The notes: generated by a model from the sequence alone, not told the origin. Counted from the first letter of the stretch, positions 15,892-24,368 are shown. The stretch is DNA of 64,000 nucleotides from Nonomuraea pusilla (GCF_900109355.1 NZ_FOBF01000013.1:183998-247997), one strand, 5' to 3'. Numbers and translations: made by a program.

Positions 15892-16226
15892 ATCTCCATC
15901 CCGGACGCGTTCATCAGCGGCCGCACCTCCACGCCGCCGGCCTGACCGGCCGCCAGCAGGACGGCCAGTTCGACGGCGCGCTCCCGGCTCTCGCAGTCGA
16001 CCACGTACTGGCAGGCGACCTGGTCGGCGGACGTCAGGTACGGGCCCTCGGTCACCGTGACCGCGCCGCCCCGCACCCTGGTGACGGCGCCGACGGACGG
16101 GTCGGCCAGGACGTGCCCGCCGACCAGTTCGCCCGACGGCCCGGCCGCGGCCAGGAACTCCTCGTGGTCGAGCCCTTCCCCCGGCAGCGCCGAGGGCTCC
16201 AGGTAGAGACTCAGCAGGAACTTCAC
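15888..16226 (-). CDS. YCII/DGPF-family protein, divergent copy
   Basis: A 112-residue YCII-fold protein of the DGPF group associated with ECF42 sigma factors. The family signature is altered to TEGPYLTSADQVACQYVV, with TEGP replacing DGP. The following CESRERAVELAVLLAA keeps the family pattern. It starts with GTG, seven bases after the stop of the intact paralogue and in a GTGA overlap with the sigma gene downstream. It is probably a duplicate of the neighbouring YCII gene whose active-site Asp has changed. The biochemical role of this group is not established. Confidence 0.85.
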   Translation of the reverse strand: MKFLLSLYLEPSALPGEGLDHEEFLAAAGPSGELVGGHVLADPSVGAVTRVRGGAVTVTEGPYLTSADQVACQYVVDCESRERAVELAVLLAAGQAGGVEVRPLMNASGMEM

Positions 16227-16233
16227 GACGTGC

Positions 16234-16602
16234 TCAGCCGTCGATCCCGCCCGCGAAGACCACCGGCCGCACCTCGACGCCGACGCCGTCGAGGGCGGCG
16301 TCAGGGATGAGCGCGGCCAGCTCCAGCGCGCGCTCCCTGCTGTCGCACTCCACCAGGTAGTAGCCGCCCAGGTACTCCTTGGCCTCCAGGTACGGCCCGT
16401 CCGTCACGGCGGGGACGCCGCCCCTGACCCTGACCACGGCGCTCTGCGACGGGTCGGCCAGCGCGGCGGTGCTGACCAGCTCACCGGACTCCTTGACGGT
16501 CTCCATGAACGTGCCGTGGCCGCTCATCACCTCCTTGCGCTCCTCGTCGGTCAGCGCGTCCCAGATCCGCGGGTTGTTGTGCATGATCAGCAAAAATTTC
16601 AC
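16234..16602 (-). CDS. YCII/DGPF-family protein
   Basis: A 122-residue YCII-related protein with the classic DGPYLEAKEYLGGYYLVEC segment and ERALELAALIPDA. These proteins have a ferredoxin-like alpha/beta barrel fold with a conserved His/Asp pair; some paralogues are hydrolases or dehalogenase-like, but the DGPF group has no settled function. It is first in the operon YCII-YCII-ECF42 sigma. The GTG start follows GAAGGAG at a good distance. An inverted TGTCG/CGACA repeat lies 149 bases upstream between it and the divergent oxidoreductase gene. Confidence 0.88.
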   Translation of the reverse strand: MKFLLIMHNNPRIWDALTDEERKEVMSGHGTFMETVKESGELVSTAALADPSQSAVVRVRGGVPAVTDGPYLEAKEYLGGYYLVECDSRERALELAALIPDAALDGVGVEVRPVVFAGGIDG

Positions 16603-16750
16603 CGTCGTCTCCTTCGTTGTGGGGCGGCACCCGTGAGGCGCCGTTCACCATGGAGTCGGAGCCGGCGCCGGTTCCTTGCGCCGGCGCACCGCAAATGTCC
16701 GCCCGCCGCTCCGACTCCCTGACGAAGGGGCGCCCGACCTCGGCGTCCCG

Positions 16751-16763
16751 TGTCGAACCGACA
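16751..16763. promoter_or_regulatory. TGTCG-AAC-CGACA inverted repeat in the ECF42 divergent region
   Basis: A short palindrome lying between the ECF42/YCII operon and the luciferase-like gene. From memory, TGTCGA-like -35 elements have been reported for ECF42 target promoters; this palindrome presents TGTCG on both strands. It is 15 bases from the ATG at 16779 and about 150 from the GTG at 16602. The assignment is tentative because no matching -10 is obvious. Confidence 0.3.
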
Positions 16764-16778
16764 GCACTGGAGCACAGG

Positions 16779-17687
16779 ATGAACCTTCCGCGCATCGGAG
16801 TCAGCCTGCCACACGTCGGCCCGCACGCCGGTCCCGACGCCGTCGTCGCCGTGGCCCGGGCGGCCGAACGGCTCGGCTTCCACGCCGTGTCCGCCACCGA
16901 CCGGCTGCTCATCCCCACCGGGCCGCACTGGAGGAACGACGCGGGCCTGCCCGAGTCCCACGTCTGGGACCCGCTGGAGCTGCTGACCTGGGCGGCGGCC
17001 CACACGCGGCGGATCCGGGTGACCACCACCGTCCTGAACACGATCTTCCATGCTCCCGTCGTCCTGGCCCGCAGGCTGGCCACGCTCGACCGGCTGTCCC
17101 GCGGACGACTGGACGTCGGCATCGGCCAGGGCGGCGGCACCCGGCTGCCGCCGTTCCACATCCCGGAGGAGTTCGTCGCCGCGGGGGTGCCCGCCGGCCG
17201 GAGGGGCGCCGGGTTCGTCGAGCACACGGCGGCGATGCGGGCCTGCTGGGGTCCCGACCCCGTGGAGTTCCAGGGCGAGCACTACCGGATCCCGCCGTCC
17301 ATGGTGGGGCCCAAGCCGTGGGGAGGCACGATCCCCCTGTTCGTCGGCGCGATCACCCGCCGCACCGTCGAGCGGGCCGCCCGCGTCGGCGACGGCTTCG
17401 TCACCGTCGCCGTCGACTGGGACGACACCCGCACGCAGGTCGGCTGGTACCGCGCCGCCGGCGGCGCCGGAACGGTCGTGGTCAACGTCATCCCGGTCCG
17501 TCCCGGCGCCCCGGTCTCCCCCGCCGCCTTCACCAGCGCCGTCCTGCGCGACCTCGACCGCGCGGCGGCCGTCGGCGCCGACGAGGCGCACCTGGCACTC
17601 CACCTCCTGCCCGCCGGCCCGGAGCAGCAGGTCGAGCTGCTGGAGGCACTCGCGGCGAAACTCGGGCTGCCGGTGTCCGGCCCCTGA
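16779..17687 (+). CDS. Luciferase-like (LLM class) F420-dependent oxidoreductase
   Basis: A 302-residue luciferase-fold protein beginning MNLPRIGVSLPHVGPHAGPD. Typical features are ARAAERLGFHAVSATDRLL (about 26-44), IRVTTTVLNTIFHAPV (about 76-91), and the loop LSRGRLDVGIGQGGG. F420-dependent members act on aldehydes, ketones or hydroxylated substrates. ATG 16779 is chosen because the sequence upstream in frame is non-homologous. It diverges from the ECF42/YCII operon and could be part of that regulon. A GC-rich hairpin follows the stop at once. Confidence 0.87.
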   Translation: MNLPRIGVSLPHVGPHAGPDAVVAVARAAERLGFHAVSATDRLLIPTGPHWRNDAGLPESHVWDPLELLTWAAAHTRRIRVTTTVLNTIFHAPVVLARRLATLDRLSRGRLDVGIGQGGGTRLPPFHIPEEFVAAGVPAGRRGAGFVEHTAAMRACWGPDPVEFQGEHYRIPPSMVGPKPWGGTIPLFVGAITRRTVERAARVGDGFVTVAVDWDDTRTQVGWYRAAGGAGTVVVNVIPVRPGAPVSPAAFTSAVLRDLDRAAAVGADEAHLALHLLPAGPEQQVELLEALAAKLGLPVSGP

Positions 17688-17704
17688 CCGCCCCCGCGGG
17701 GCGG
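17688..17704. terminator. GC hairpin after the luciferase-like gene
   Basis: CCGCCCC (17688-17694), loop CGC and GGGGCGG (17698-17704) start on the base after the TGA. It lies between convergent genes. No T-run follows, as is common in actinobacteria. Confidence 0.5.
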
Positions 17705-17742
17705 GCTTCGCCCAGTGGGCACCGCCCGTCGCGCCCGCCTTC

Positions 17743-18795
17743 TCAGCCACCGCTCGACTGCTCGTCTCGGCCGGTGCCCGGGGAGGCCTGCTGCTCGTCC
17801 GGCCCCGGCGGGAACCCGGCGCCGGCCGACAGCAGCCTCCTCGCCAGCGCGTGGCAGCGCCTCCCCAGCTCCGGAGGGTCGAGGACCTCGAAGTCGTGCC
17901 CCAGCAGAAGCATGTGCATGAGCAGGGAGTCGAGGCTGCCGGCCCCGCTGAGCACCTCGCAGAGCCCGCTCCCCCGCTCTCGTACGACCGCCGCCGACGC
18001 CGGGATCTGCGCGCGCACCGTCCGGGCCGGCGCGCGCACGAGGAAACGCGCCCGGTGCGGGTAGACGCGGCTCGCGACGCTCTCCTGCACGTACGCCGCC
18101 GCGTCGGGCGCCGCGCGCGGGCGGAAGCGCCAGGTGCGCGCGGCCACGCCGGTCATCCGGTCGACGCGGAAGGTGCGCCAGTCGTCGCGGTCGAGGTCGT
18201 AGGCCAGGAGGTACCAGCGCCGGTCGGAGGCGACCAGCCGGTAGGGCTCGACCCGCCGCCGTCGCACCTCTCCCCCGGACGGGTAGCCGAAGCCGGCCTC
18301 GACCTGGTCGCGGCACGCCCTGGCCAGCATCATGAGCACCTCGGGGTCGACCGGCGTGCCGCCCCCGCCGAAGGACTCCACGGAGCCGGACAGCGCGCGC
18401 ACCTCGTGCCGCAGCCGGGTGGGCAGCACCCGGTCGAGCTTGGTCAGCGCCCGCAGCGCCGCGTCGCCGGCGCCCGCGACGGCGCCGCCCGCTCCGGAGC
18501 CGCTCGCTCCGGCGAGCAGCGAGACCGCGGTCGCGATCGCCTCCTCGTCGTCGAGCAGCAGCGGAGGGAGGTCCTTGCCGGGGCCCAGCCGGTAGCCGCC
18601 GCCCACGCCCTGGGCGGCGTGCACCGGGTAGCCGAGCGCGCGCAGCCGCTCGACGTCGCGCCGCACCGTGCGCGGCGTCACCCCGAGCCGTCCGGCCAGC
18701 TCGGGGCCGGTCCAGACGTCGCGCTGCTGCAGCAGCCCGAGCAGGGTGAGCACCCGCTCGGTCGTGCCCCGCTCCTCGCCCGTCGCCACGTCCAT
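17743..18795 (-). CDS. YafY-type helix-turn-helix regulator with WYL domain
   Basis: A 350-residue regulator. The N-terminal HTH_11 winged helix (about 12-65) includes LAGRLGVTPRTVRRDVERLR and the wing GVGGGYRLGPG. The WYL domain (about 150-225) reads VEPYRLVASDRRWYLLAYDL and DDWRTFRVDRM. A C-terminal WCX-type ligand-binding region follows, ending in a Gly/Pro/Gln-rich tail. WYL regulators respond to small ligands or nucleic acids. It diverges from a VOC-family gene, a recurring arrangement, and a 51-bp nested inverted repeat lies between them. A second gene of the same type at 33205-34203 shares the inner operator motif. Confidence 0.88.
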   Translation of the reverse strand: MDVATGEERGTTERVLTLLGLLQQRDVWTGPELAGRLGVTPRTVRRDVERLRALGYPVHAAQGVGGGYRLGPGKDLPPLLLDDEEAIATAVSLLAGASGSGAGGAVAGAGDAALRALTKLDRVLPTRLRHEVRALSGSVESFGGGGTPVDPEVLMMLARACRDQVEAGFGYPSGGEVRRRRVEPYRLVASDRRWYLLAYDLDRDDWRTFRVDRMTGVAARTWRFRPRAAPDAAAYVQESVASRVYPHRARFLVRAPARTVRAQIPASAAVVRERGSGLCEVLSGAGSLDSLLMHMLLLGHDFEVLDPPELGRRCHALARRLLSAGAGFPPGPDEQQASPGTGRDEQSSGG

Positions 18796-18799
18796 GACG

Positions 18800-18850
18800 C
18801 CACCCTGCCAGATAGCGGACCGATCCTGTCCGCCTGGGGTGGCAGGGTGG
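18800..18850. promoter_or_regulatory. Nested inverted repeat between WYL regulator and VOC gene
   Basis: Outer arms CCACCCTGCCA (18800-18810) and TGGCAGGGTGG (18840-18850) are perfectly complementary over 11 bp. Inner arms GCGGAC (18815-18820) and GTCCGC (18828-18833) are complementary over 6 bp. The inner unit GCGG-N11-CCGC recurs at 33164-33182 in front of the paralogous WYL gene with the same spacer length, which marks it as the probable regulator site. Confidence 0.6.
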
Positions 18851-18884
18851 ACTCACCCGAAACCGCCGTGAACGGAGCAGCCCG

Positions 18885-19346
18885 ATGAGCCGCCACATCC
18901 AGATCACCTTCGACGCCCACGACCCGCGGGCGCTGTCGTCCTTCTGGCGCGACGCGCTGGGCTACGTCCATCCCGGCCCGCCCGGCGTGCTCCTGGCGGA
19001 GGGCGCCGACCCGCTGGCCGCGTGGGACGACTTCCTCGCCCGGATCGGCGTGCCCGAGGAGGAGCGGAACTCGCGGTCGGCCATCGAGGACCCGGACGGG
19101 CAGGGCCCGCGGCTGTTCTTCCAGCGGGTGCCGGAGGACAAGGTCGCCAAGAACCGCGTCCACCTCGACGTCCGTGCGGCTCCCGGGCTGCGGGGGGAGG
19201 AGCGGATGGCGGCGCTGGAGGCCGAGTGCGACCGGCTCGTCGCGCTGGGCGCCGCGCGCGTACGCCGCCACGAGCCCGCTCCCCCGCTGAGCGCCGGCTT
19301 CATCGTGATGACCGACCCGGAGGGCAACGAGTTCTGCCTGGACTGA
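18885..19346 (+). CDS. VOC-family (glyoxalase-like) protein
   Basis: A 153-residue protein with one long glyoxalase-like domain. MSRHIQITFDAHDPRALSSF starts the first beta-alpha unit, DPDGQGPRLFFQRVPE gives the mid strand, and FIVMTDPEGNEFCLD gives the C-terminal metal-ligand Glu. This resembles glyoxalase_6-type actinobacterial VOC proteins, which range from resistance proteins to isomerases. GGAG precedes ATG 18885. It diverges from a WYL regulator across a 51-bp operator-like inverted repeat, so its expression is probably controlled by that regulator. Confidence 0.85.
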   Translation: MSRHIQITFDAHDPRALSSFWRDALGYVHPGPPGVLLAEGADPLAAWDDFLARIGVPEEERNSRSAIEDPDGQGPRLFFQRVPEDKVAKNRVHLDVRAAPGLRGEERMAALEAECDRLVALGAARVRRHEPAPPLSAGFIVMTDPEGNEFCLD

Positions 19347-19481
19347 CGGCGCGCGCCGGGCCCCGGGGCGGTCGCCGCTCGTGGAGACCCTCGCGGGGGC
19401 GGGCCGTCCGTGGCAGGATCGGTCTCGGCGCACGTACCGATCCTGCCCGTGTCCTGTCCCCCCGGCGCATAGGCGGCACCC

Positions 19482-20336
19482 TTGCCCTCACCTTCGGCGG
19501 CGAACCCGCTTCCGGCAGACCATCACGTCCACAGCGAATGGTCCTGGGACGCCCTGGGCGGTTCCATGGAGCGGACCTGCGAGCAGGCCGTCGCGATCGG
19601 CCTGCCGTCGCTGGCCTTCACCGAGCACGCCGACTTCACCCCGTCGCTCCTGCGTCCGGACGACACGGTTCCCGATGCCTGGCGGCCCCTGGTGAACGGC
19701 CCGGTGCTCACGCCGCCGGAGCTCGACCTCGACGGCTACCTGGAGTGCCTGAGCCGCTGCCGCGACCGCTTCCCCGGCCTGCGGATCCTGTCGGGCGTCG
19801 AGCTGGGCGAACCCCACCGGCACGACCACCGGGTGGCCGCCCTCCTCAAGACGGGCGGATTCGACCGGGTGCTCGCGTCGGTGCACTGCCTGCCGGTCGG
19901 CGGCGGCTCCAGGGACGTCTCCGGTCTCTACCGGGAGCGGCCGGCCTCCGCCGTGGTGCGCGACCATCTCGCCGAGACGCTGGCCCTGATCGACCGGTTC
20001 GACGACTTCGACGTCCTCGCCCACATCGACTACCCGGTCCGGTACTGGCCCGCCGACGCCGAGCCCTACGATCCCCTCGACTTCGAGGACGACTACCGCG
20101 CGGTCCTGCGGGCCCTCGGGCGGGCCGGCAAGGCGCTGGAGATCAACACCAGGGTGCCCCTGCACCCGCTGGTGGTGCGCTGGTGGCACCAGGAGGGCGG
20201 CCAGGCCGTCACCTTCGCCAGCGACGCCCACGACCCCCCGTCGCTGGCCCGCGGGTTCGCGGAGGCGAGCGCGATGGCGGAGTCGTGCGGGTTCCGGGGC
20301 GGCGCGCGCCCGACCGACTTCTGGAGACGACGCTGA
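19482..20336 (+). CDS. PHP-domain phosphoesterase (histidinol-phosphatase-like)
   Basis: A 284-residue PHP-fold metal-dependent phosphoesterase. Metal-site motifs are in order: DHHVHSEWSWDA (His14, His16), TEHADFT, GVELGE, SVHCLP, HIDYPVRYW and SDAHD. Members hydrolyse phosphate esters such as histidinol phosphate. Histidine-biosynthesis context is missing here, so the true substrate is open. The best start is a TTG at 19482-19484, since all conserved sequence begins just after and no ATG or GTG is suitably placed; this is weakly supported by its ribosome-binding context. The preceding 135 bases show no other gene. Confidence 0.85.
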   Translation: MPSPSAANPLPADHHVHSEWSWDALGGSMERTCEQAVAIGLPSLAFTEHADFTPSLLRPDDTVPDAWRPLVNGPVLTPPELDLDGYLECLSRCRDRFPGLRILSGVELGEPHRHDHRVAALLKTGGFDRVLASVHCLPVGGGSRDVSGLYRERPASAVVRDHLAETLALIDRFDDFDVLAHIDYPVRYWPADAEPYDPLDFEDDYRAVLRALGRAGKALEINTRVPLHPLVVRWWHQEGGQAVTFASDAHDPPSLARGFAEASAMAESCGFRGGARPTDFWRRR

Positions 20337-20357
20337 CGGGGTCCGCCCTCCCGCGAC

Positions 20358-20387
20358 GAAGGCGGCCGGGCGCCGTTCGCCGCCTTC
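20358..20387. terminator. Bidirectional hairpin between convergent genes
   Basis: GAAGGCGGC (20358-20366) pairs perfectly with GCCGCCTTC (20379-20387) around a 12-base loop. It lies between the PHP gene (plus) and the DUF6300-like gene (minus), overlapping the latter's stop by two bases. Confidence 0.55.
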
Positions 20388-20706
20388 ACAGGTCGCCGCG
20401 GCGCCAGGCCTCGGCCTCGGCCCGCAGCGCCCGCTCGTCCGGCTCCGCCGGTCGCGCGCCGGCGATCCAGCGGAGCAGGCACGCCGCGAGCAGGGCCGCG
20501 TCCTGCGGCCGCGCCCGCCCGTGGACGGCGAAGTACGTGACGACCGGCCCGGCGAGGGGGTCGTCCGCGTCGCAAGCGGCGCACAGCAGAACGTCACGGG
20601 TGCCCCGGACGAGGCTTCCCGACGTGTTCGTCCAGGAGCGGGGCAGGCGCAGGACGGCGAGGACCTCGCCGGTGCGGCAGCGCGGGCAGGTCCCGCCGCG
20701 GATCAC
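20386..20706 (-). CDS. DUF6300-like small zinc-ribbon protein
   Basis: A 106-residue protein. The N-terminal half has a CxxC pair (CPRCRTGEV) and a second pair (LLCAACDADDP), a likely zinc ribbon, with RSWTNTSGSLVRGTRDV between them. The C-terminal half is helical and ends EAEAWRRGDL. This matches what I recall of the DUF6300 family; function unknown. The GTG start overlaps the dnaE stop in a GTGA junction, so it is translationally coupled to the polymerase. That coupling suggests a nucleic-acid-related role, but this is inference. Confidence 0.7.
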   Translation of the reverse strand: MIRGGTCPRCRTGEVLAVLRLPRSWTNTSGSLVRGTRDVLLCAACDADDPLAGPVVTYFAVHGRARPQDAALLAACLLRWIAGARPAEPDERALRAEAEAWRRGDL

Positions 20707-23700
20707 GACGGGCCGATCGCGCCGGGGCCGAGCAGCGCCTTGACGTCGCCGTAGAACGCGGGCTCCGGGGCGACGCGGAAGGGCCGGAGCTCCAGCAGCG
20801 TGCTCCTGGCGCCGCGGCGGCGCAGGCGGACGTGCACGGGCGCCCGGCCGGGGTGGGCCGCCAGGATGTGCTTCAGCTCCTGGACGAGCCGGGGGCTCAG
20901 CTGGGCCTCCTGGAGGGAGAGCACCACGGGCGGCTCCGTGGGCGGCTCCGTGCCCGATCGGGAGACGTCGAGGAGGGCGATCTCCTCGGCGTACAGGCTC
21001 GTCGTCTCGTCGCGCACGTTGATCCGTCCCCGCACGGAGATCACGCGGTCCTCGGCCAGCGCCTCGCCGTACAGCGCGTACGTCTTGGGGAAGACCAGGC
21101 ACTCCACGGCGGCGTCGTGGTCCTCCAGGGTCACGATCGCCCACGGGCCGCCCTGCTTGGTGACCTTGCGCTGCAGGCCGGCGACGACGCCGCTGACGCG
21201 GGCCTGGCCGTCCTGCCGCCCGGAGGCCAGCAGGTCGGCCACGGTGGTGTCACGGCTCGCCGCGAGGACGTGCTCGGCGCCGTCGAGCGGGTGGCCGGAG
21301 ACGTACAGGCCGAGCATCTCGCGTTCGAAGGCCAGCAGGGTGGCCTGGTCCCACTCCCCGTCAGGGATCGCGACGTGGAAGGCGCTCCGCTGGCCCGGCT
21401 CGCCGAACAGGGAGTCCTGGCCGTGGGCGGCGTTCCGCTTGACGTCGGCGATCGCGTCGACCGCCTGCTCGTGGACGGCGACCACGGCCTTGCGGTGGTG
21501 GCCCAGGCTGTCGAAGGCCCCGGCCTTGGCCAGCGACTCGATGACGCGTTTGTTGCAGACGACGGAGGGGACCCTGGCGAGGAAGTCGTTGAGATCGGCG
21601 TACGGCCCCTCCGCCTCCCGGGTGGCGACGACGGCGTCCACGACGCCCGCCCCGACGTTGCGCACGGCGCCCAGGCCGAAGCGGATGTCGGAGCCGACGG
21701 CGGCGAAGTCCAGCCGGCTCGCGTTGACGTCGGGGGGAAGCACCCTGATGCCCAGCCGCCGGCAGTCGGCCAGGTAGACGGCCATCTTGTCCTTGTCGTC
21801 GCCGACGGAGGTGAGCAGCGCGGCCAGGTACTCCTGGGGGTGGTTGGCCTTGAGGTAGGCGGTCCAGTAGGAGACCAGGCCGTAGCCGGCGGTGTGCGAC
21901 TTGTTGAAGCCGTAGCCGCTGAAGGGGACCAGGACGTCCCAGACCGCCTTGGTCGCCTCCTCGGAGAAGCCGCGTCCGCGCATGCCGGCGGAGAAGCGGT
22001 CCCACTCGGCGTCCAGCACCTCTTTCTTCTTCTTGCCCATGGCGCGGCGCAGCAGGTCCGCGGCGCCGAGCGAGTACCCGGCGAGCTGCTGGGCGATGGC
22101 CATGACCTGTTCCTGGAAGACGACCAGGTGGTAGGTGTCGCCGAGGATGGGCTCCAGAGCCTCGGCCAGCTCGGGGTGGATGGGCTCGACGGGCTGCCTG
22201 CCGGTCTTGCGCAGCGCGTAGTTGGTGTGGGCGTTCATCTCCATCGGGCCGGGGCGGTAGAGCGCGTTCACGGCCGCGATGTCGGTGAACGTGGTGGGCC
22301 GCATCAGCCGCAGCAGGACCCGCATGCCGCCGCTGTCCAGCTGGAAGACGCCGAGCGTGTCCCCGCGCGCCAGCAACTCGTACGTCCTCGCGTCGTCGAG
22401 CGGGACGTCGAAGACGTCGATGTCGACGCCCTTGTTGGCGCGGACGTTCGCGATCGCGTCGCCGATCACGGTGAGGTTGCGCAGGCCGAGGAAGTCCATC
22501 TTCAGCAGGCCCATGTCCTCGGCCTGGGTGAAGGGGAACCCGGTGACGACGGGGCCGTCGGCCTTGGGCCTGACGAGCGGGATCACGTCGATCAGGGGCT
22601 CGCTGGAGAGGATCACCCCGGCCGCGTGGACGCCGGTGCCGCGGGTGAGCCCCTCGATGCCGGCCGCGGTGTCGATCACCCGCCTGACGTCGGGGTCGTG
22701 CTCGTACAGCCGGCGCAGCTCGGCCGCCTCGCCGTGGCGCGGGTGCCGCTCGTCGTGGATGGCGGACAGCGGGATCTCCTGGCCGCCGGCCGCGGCGGGA
22801 AACGCCTTGGTGATGCGGTCGCCGAGGGCGTAGGGCAGGCCCAGCACCCGGCAGGAGTCCTTGACGGCCGCCTTGGCCTTGATGGTGTTGAAGGTGACGA
22901 TCTGGCAGACCCGGTCGGCGCCGTACCTGCGGGTGACGTACTGGATCATCTCGTCGCGCCGGCGGTCGTCGAAGTCGAGATCGACGTCGGGCATGGTGAC
23001 GCGCTCGGGGTTGAGGAAGCGCTCGAAGATCAGCTTGTGCTCGATCGGGTCGAGCTGGGTGATGCCCGTGCAGTACGCGACGATCGACCCGGTGGCCGAG
23101 CCGCGGCCCGGCCCCAGGCCGACGCCGTTCTCCCTGGCGTACCGGCAGATGTCGGCGACCACCAGGAAGTAGCCGGGGAACCCCATGGCGTCGATGACGG
23201 ACAGCTCGTGGTCGATCCGGTCGAGCACCTCCCGCGGCGGGTGGCCGCCGTAGCGGCGGCGCGCCCCTCGCAGGGTCTCCTCGCGCAGCCAGCTGGACTC
23301 GGTCTCGCCCTCGGGGACGGGGAAGCGGGGCGTCAGGTCGCGGTGGGCGAACACCTCGCCGTAGTCGCCGACCCGTTCGGCAATCAGCAGCGTGTTGTCG
23401 CAGGCGCCCGGCACCTCGGCGTCCCACAGGGCCCGCATCCGCTCGGCCGGTTTGAGGAAGTAGCCGCTTCCGCCGAACCGGAAGCGGTCGGTGTCGGCGA
23501 GCCGCTTGCCGGTGCCGACGCAGAGCAGCGCGTCGTGCGCGGCGGCCTGGTCCTCGGTGACGTAGTGCGAGTCGTTGGTGGCCAGGGGCGGCAGGCCGAG
23601 GCGCCGGCCGAGCCTGAGCAGGTCGTCGCGGACTCGGCGTTCGACGGGGAGGCCGTGGTCCATCAGTTCCAGGAAGTAGTTGCCGGGGCCGAAGAGGTCG

Positions 23701-24266
23701 CGGTACCGGGCGGCGGCCTCGACGGCCTGGTCGTACTGGCCGAGCCGCAGCCTGGTCTGCACCTGCCCGGACGGGCAGCCGGTCGTGGCGATGAGGCCGT
23801 GGCCGTGTTCGGCGAGCAGTTCATCGTCCATGCGCGGATATTTCTGGACGTGTCCTTCGAGCCAGGCCCGCGACTGCAGGCGGAACAGGTTGCGCAGGCC
23901 CGCGGCGTCGGCCGCCCACATCGTCATGTGGGTGTACAGGCCACGCCCCGAGACGTCGCCGCCCTCGCCGGTGGCGTCGTCGGAGCGGCGCAGCGCGAGG
24001 TCGTCGCTGTAGTACACCGGCCGCCGGTCGCGGCGCGAACCGGGGGCGACGTAGCCCTCGATGCCGATGACCGGCTTGACCCCCGCCGCGCGCGCCCTCC
24101 GGTAGAACTCGTACGCGCCGTGCACGTTGCCGTGATCGCTCATCGCCACGGCGGGCATGCCCTGCCGGGCGACCTCGTCCATCAGCAGGCCGACCTTGGC
24201 CGCGCCGTCGAGCATGCTGTATTCGGTGTGCACGTGGAGATGCACGAAAGACCCCGCCAAAGTCAC
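20703..24266 (-). CDS. dnaE: DNA polymerase III alpha subunit
   Basis: A 1187-residue C-family replicative polymerase, full length for the DnaE1 type. The PHP domain opens with FVHLHVHTEYSMLDGAAKVG and AMSDHGNVHGAYEF. The polymerase active site includes GPGRGSATGSIVAYCTGI and the acidic PDVDLDFDDRRRDEM (residues 426-440). FQEQVMAIAQQLAGYSLGAA and the GKKKKEVL segment follow, then the helix-hairpin-helix region and an OB fold (RVSGVVAGLQRKVTKQGGPW). GTG 24266 has GGGAG five bases upstream. It is divergent from a LysR gene and coupled to a DUF6300-like gene, unlike a typical housekeeping dnaE1 setting, so it may be a second copy. Metal-binding PHP residues appear retained. Confidence 0.93.
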   Translation of the reverse strand: MTLAGSFVHLHVHTEYSMLDGAAKVGLLMDEVARQGMPAVAMSDHGNVHGAYEFYRRARAAGVKPVIGIEGYVAPGSRRDRRPVYYSDDLALRRSDDATGEGGDVSGRGLYTHMTMWAADAAGLRNLFRLQSRAWLEGHVQKYPRMDDELLAEHGHGLIATTGCPSGQVQTRLRLGQYDQAVEAAARYRDLFGPGNYFLELMDHGLPVERRVRDDLLRLGRRLGLPPLATNDSHYVTEDQAAAHDALLCVGTGKRLADTDRFRFGGSGYFLKPAERMRALWDAEVPGACDNTLLIAERVGDYGEVFAHRDLTPRFPVPEGETESSWLREETLRGARRRYGGHPPREVLDRIDHELSVIDAMGFPGYFLVVADICRYARENGVGLGPGRGSATGSIVAYCTGITQLDPIEHKLIFERFLNPERVTMPDVDLDFDDRRRDEMIQYVTRRYGADRVCQIVTFNTIKAKAAVKDSCRVLGLPYALGDRITKAFPAAAGGQEIPLSAIHDERHPRHGEAAELRRLYEHDPDVRRVIDTAAGIEGLTRGTGVHAAGVILSSEPLIDVIPLVRPKADGPVVTGFPFTQAEDMGLLKMDFLGLRNLTVIGDAIANVRANKGVDIDVFDVPLDDARTYELLARGDTLGVFQLDSGGMRVLLRLMRPTTFTDIAAVNALYRPGPMEMNAHTNYALRKTGRQPVEPIHPELAEALEPILGDTYHLVVFQEQVMAIAQQLAGYSLGAADLLRRAMGKKKKEVLDAEWDRFSAGMRGRGFSEEATKAVWDVLVPFSGYGFNKSHTAGYGLVSYWTAYLKANHPQEYLAALLTSVGDDKDKMAVYLADCRRLGIRVLPPDVNASRLDFAAVGSDIRFGLGAVRNVGAGVVDAVVATREAEGPYADLNDFLARVPSVVCNKRVIESLAKAGAFDSLGHHRKAVVAVHEQAVDAIADVKRNAAHGQDSLFGEPGQRSAFHVAIPDGEWDQATLLAFEREMLGLYVSGHPLDGAEHVLAASRDTTVADLLASGRQDGQARVSGVVAGLQRKVTKQGGPWAIVTLEDHDAAVECLVFPKTYALYGEALAEDRVISVRGRINVRDETTSLYAEEIALLDVSRSGTEPPTEPPVVLSLQEAQLSPRLVQELKHILAAHPGRAPVHVRLRRRGARSTLLELRPFRVAPEPAFYGDVKALLGPGAIGPS

Positions 24267-24324
24267 GTCTCCCGGTTGTAGGCTCACCCGCAAGCGAGAG
24301 CATTCGACCCGAGAGCAGACCCGG

Positions 24325-24335
24325 TTGTCCAACAA
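24325..24335. promoter_or_regulatory. TTGT-CCA-ACAA half of a two-site LysR-type operator
   Basis: A short perfect inverted repeat in the dnaE/lysR gap. Its centre is 31 bp (about three turns) from the centre of the larger palindrome at 24354-24368, and both use TTGT/ACAA half-sites. The first half belongs to a CCCGGTTGT direct repeat (24271-24279 and 24320-24328), one copy of which overlaps the dnaE ribosome-binding site. Confidence 0.45.
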
Positions 24336-24353
24336 TCAACACGCCGATCCGCC

Positions 24354-24368
24354 ACAACCAGTGGTTGT
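24354..24368. promoter_or_regulatory. Perfect 15-bp palindrome upstream of the LysR gene
   Basis: ACAACCA-G-TGGTTGT ends 13 bases before the LysR ATG at 24382. LysR proteins usually bind dyads near their own promoter and control the divergent gene, here dnaE. The match to that layout is good; binding itself is inferred. Confidence 0.6.

Noticed and set aside
20832..24281. Very long plus-strand frame opposite dnaE
   Set aside because: Only the minus strand carries DNA polymerase motifs; the plus frame is Gly/Val/Asp-rich shadow.
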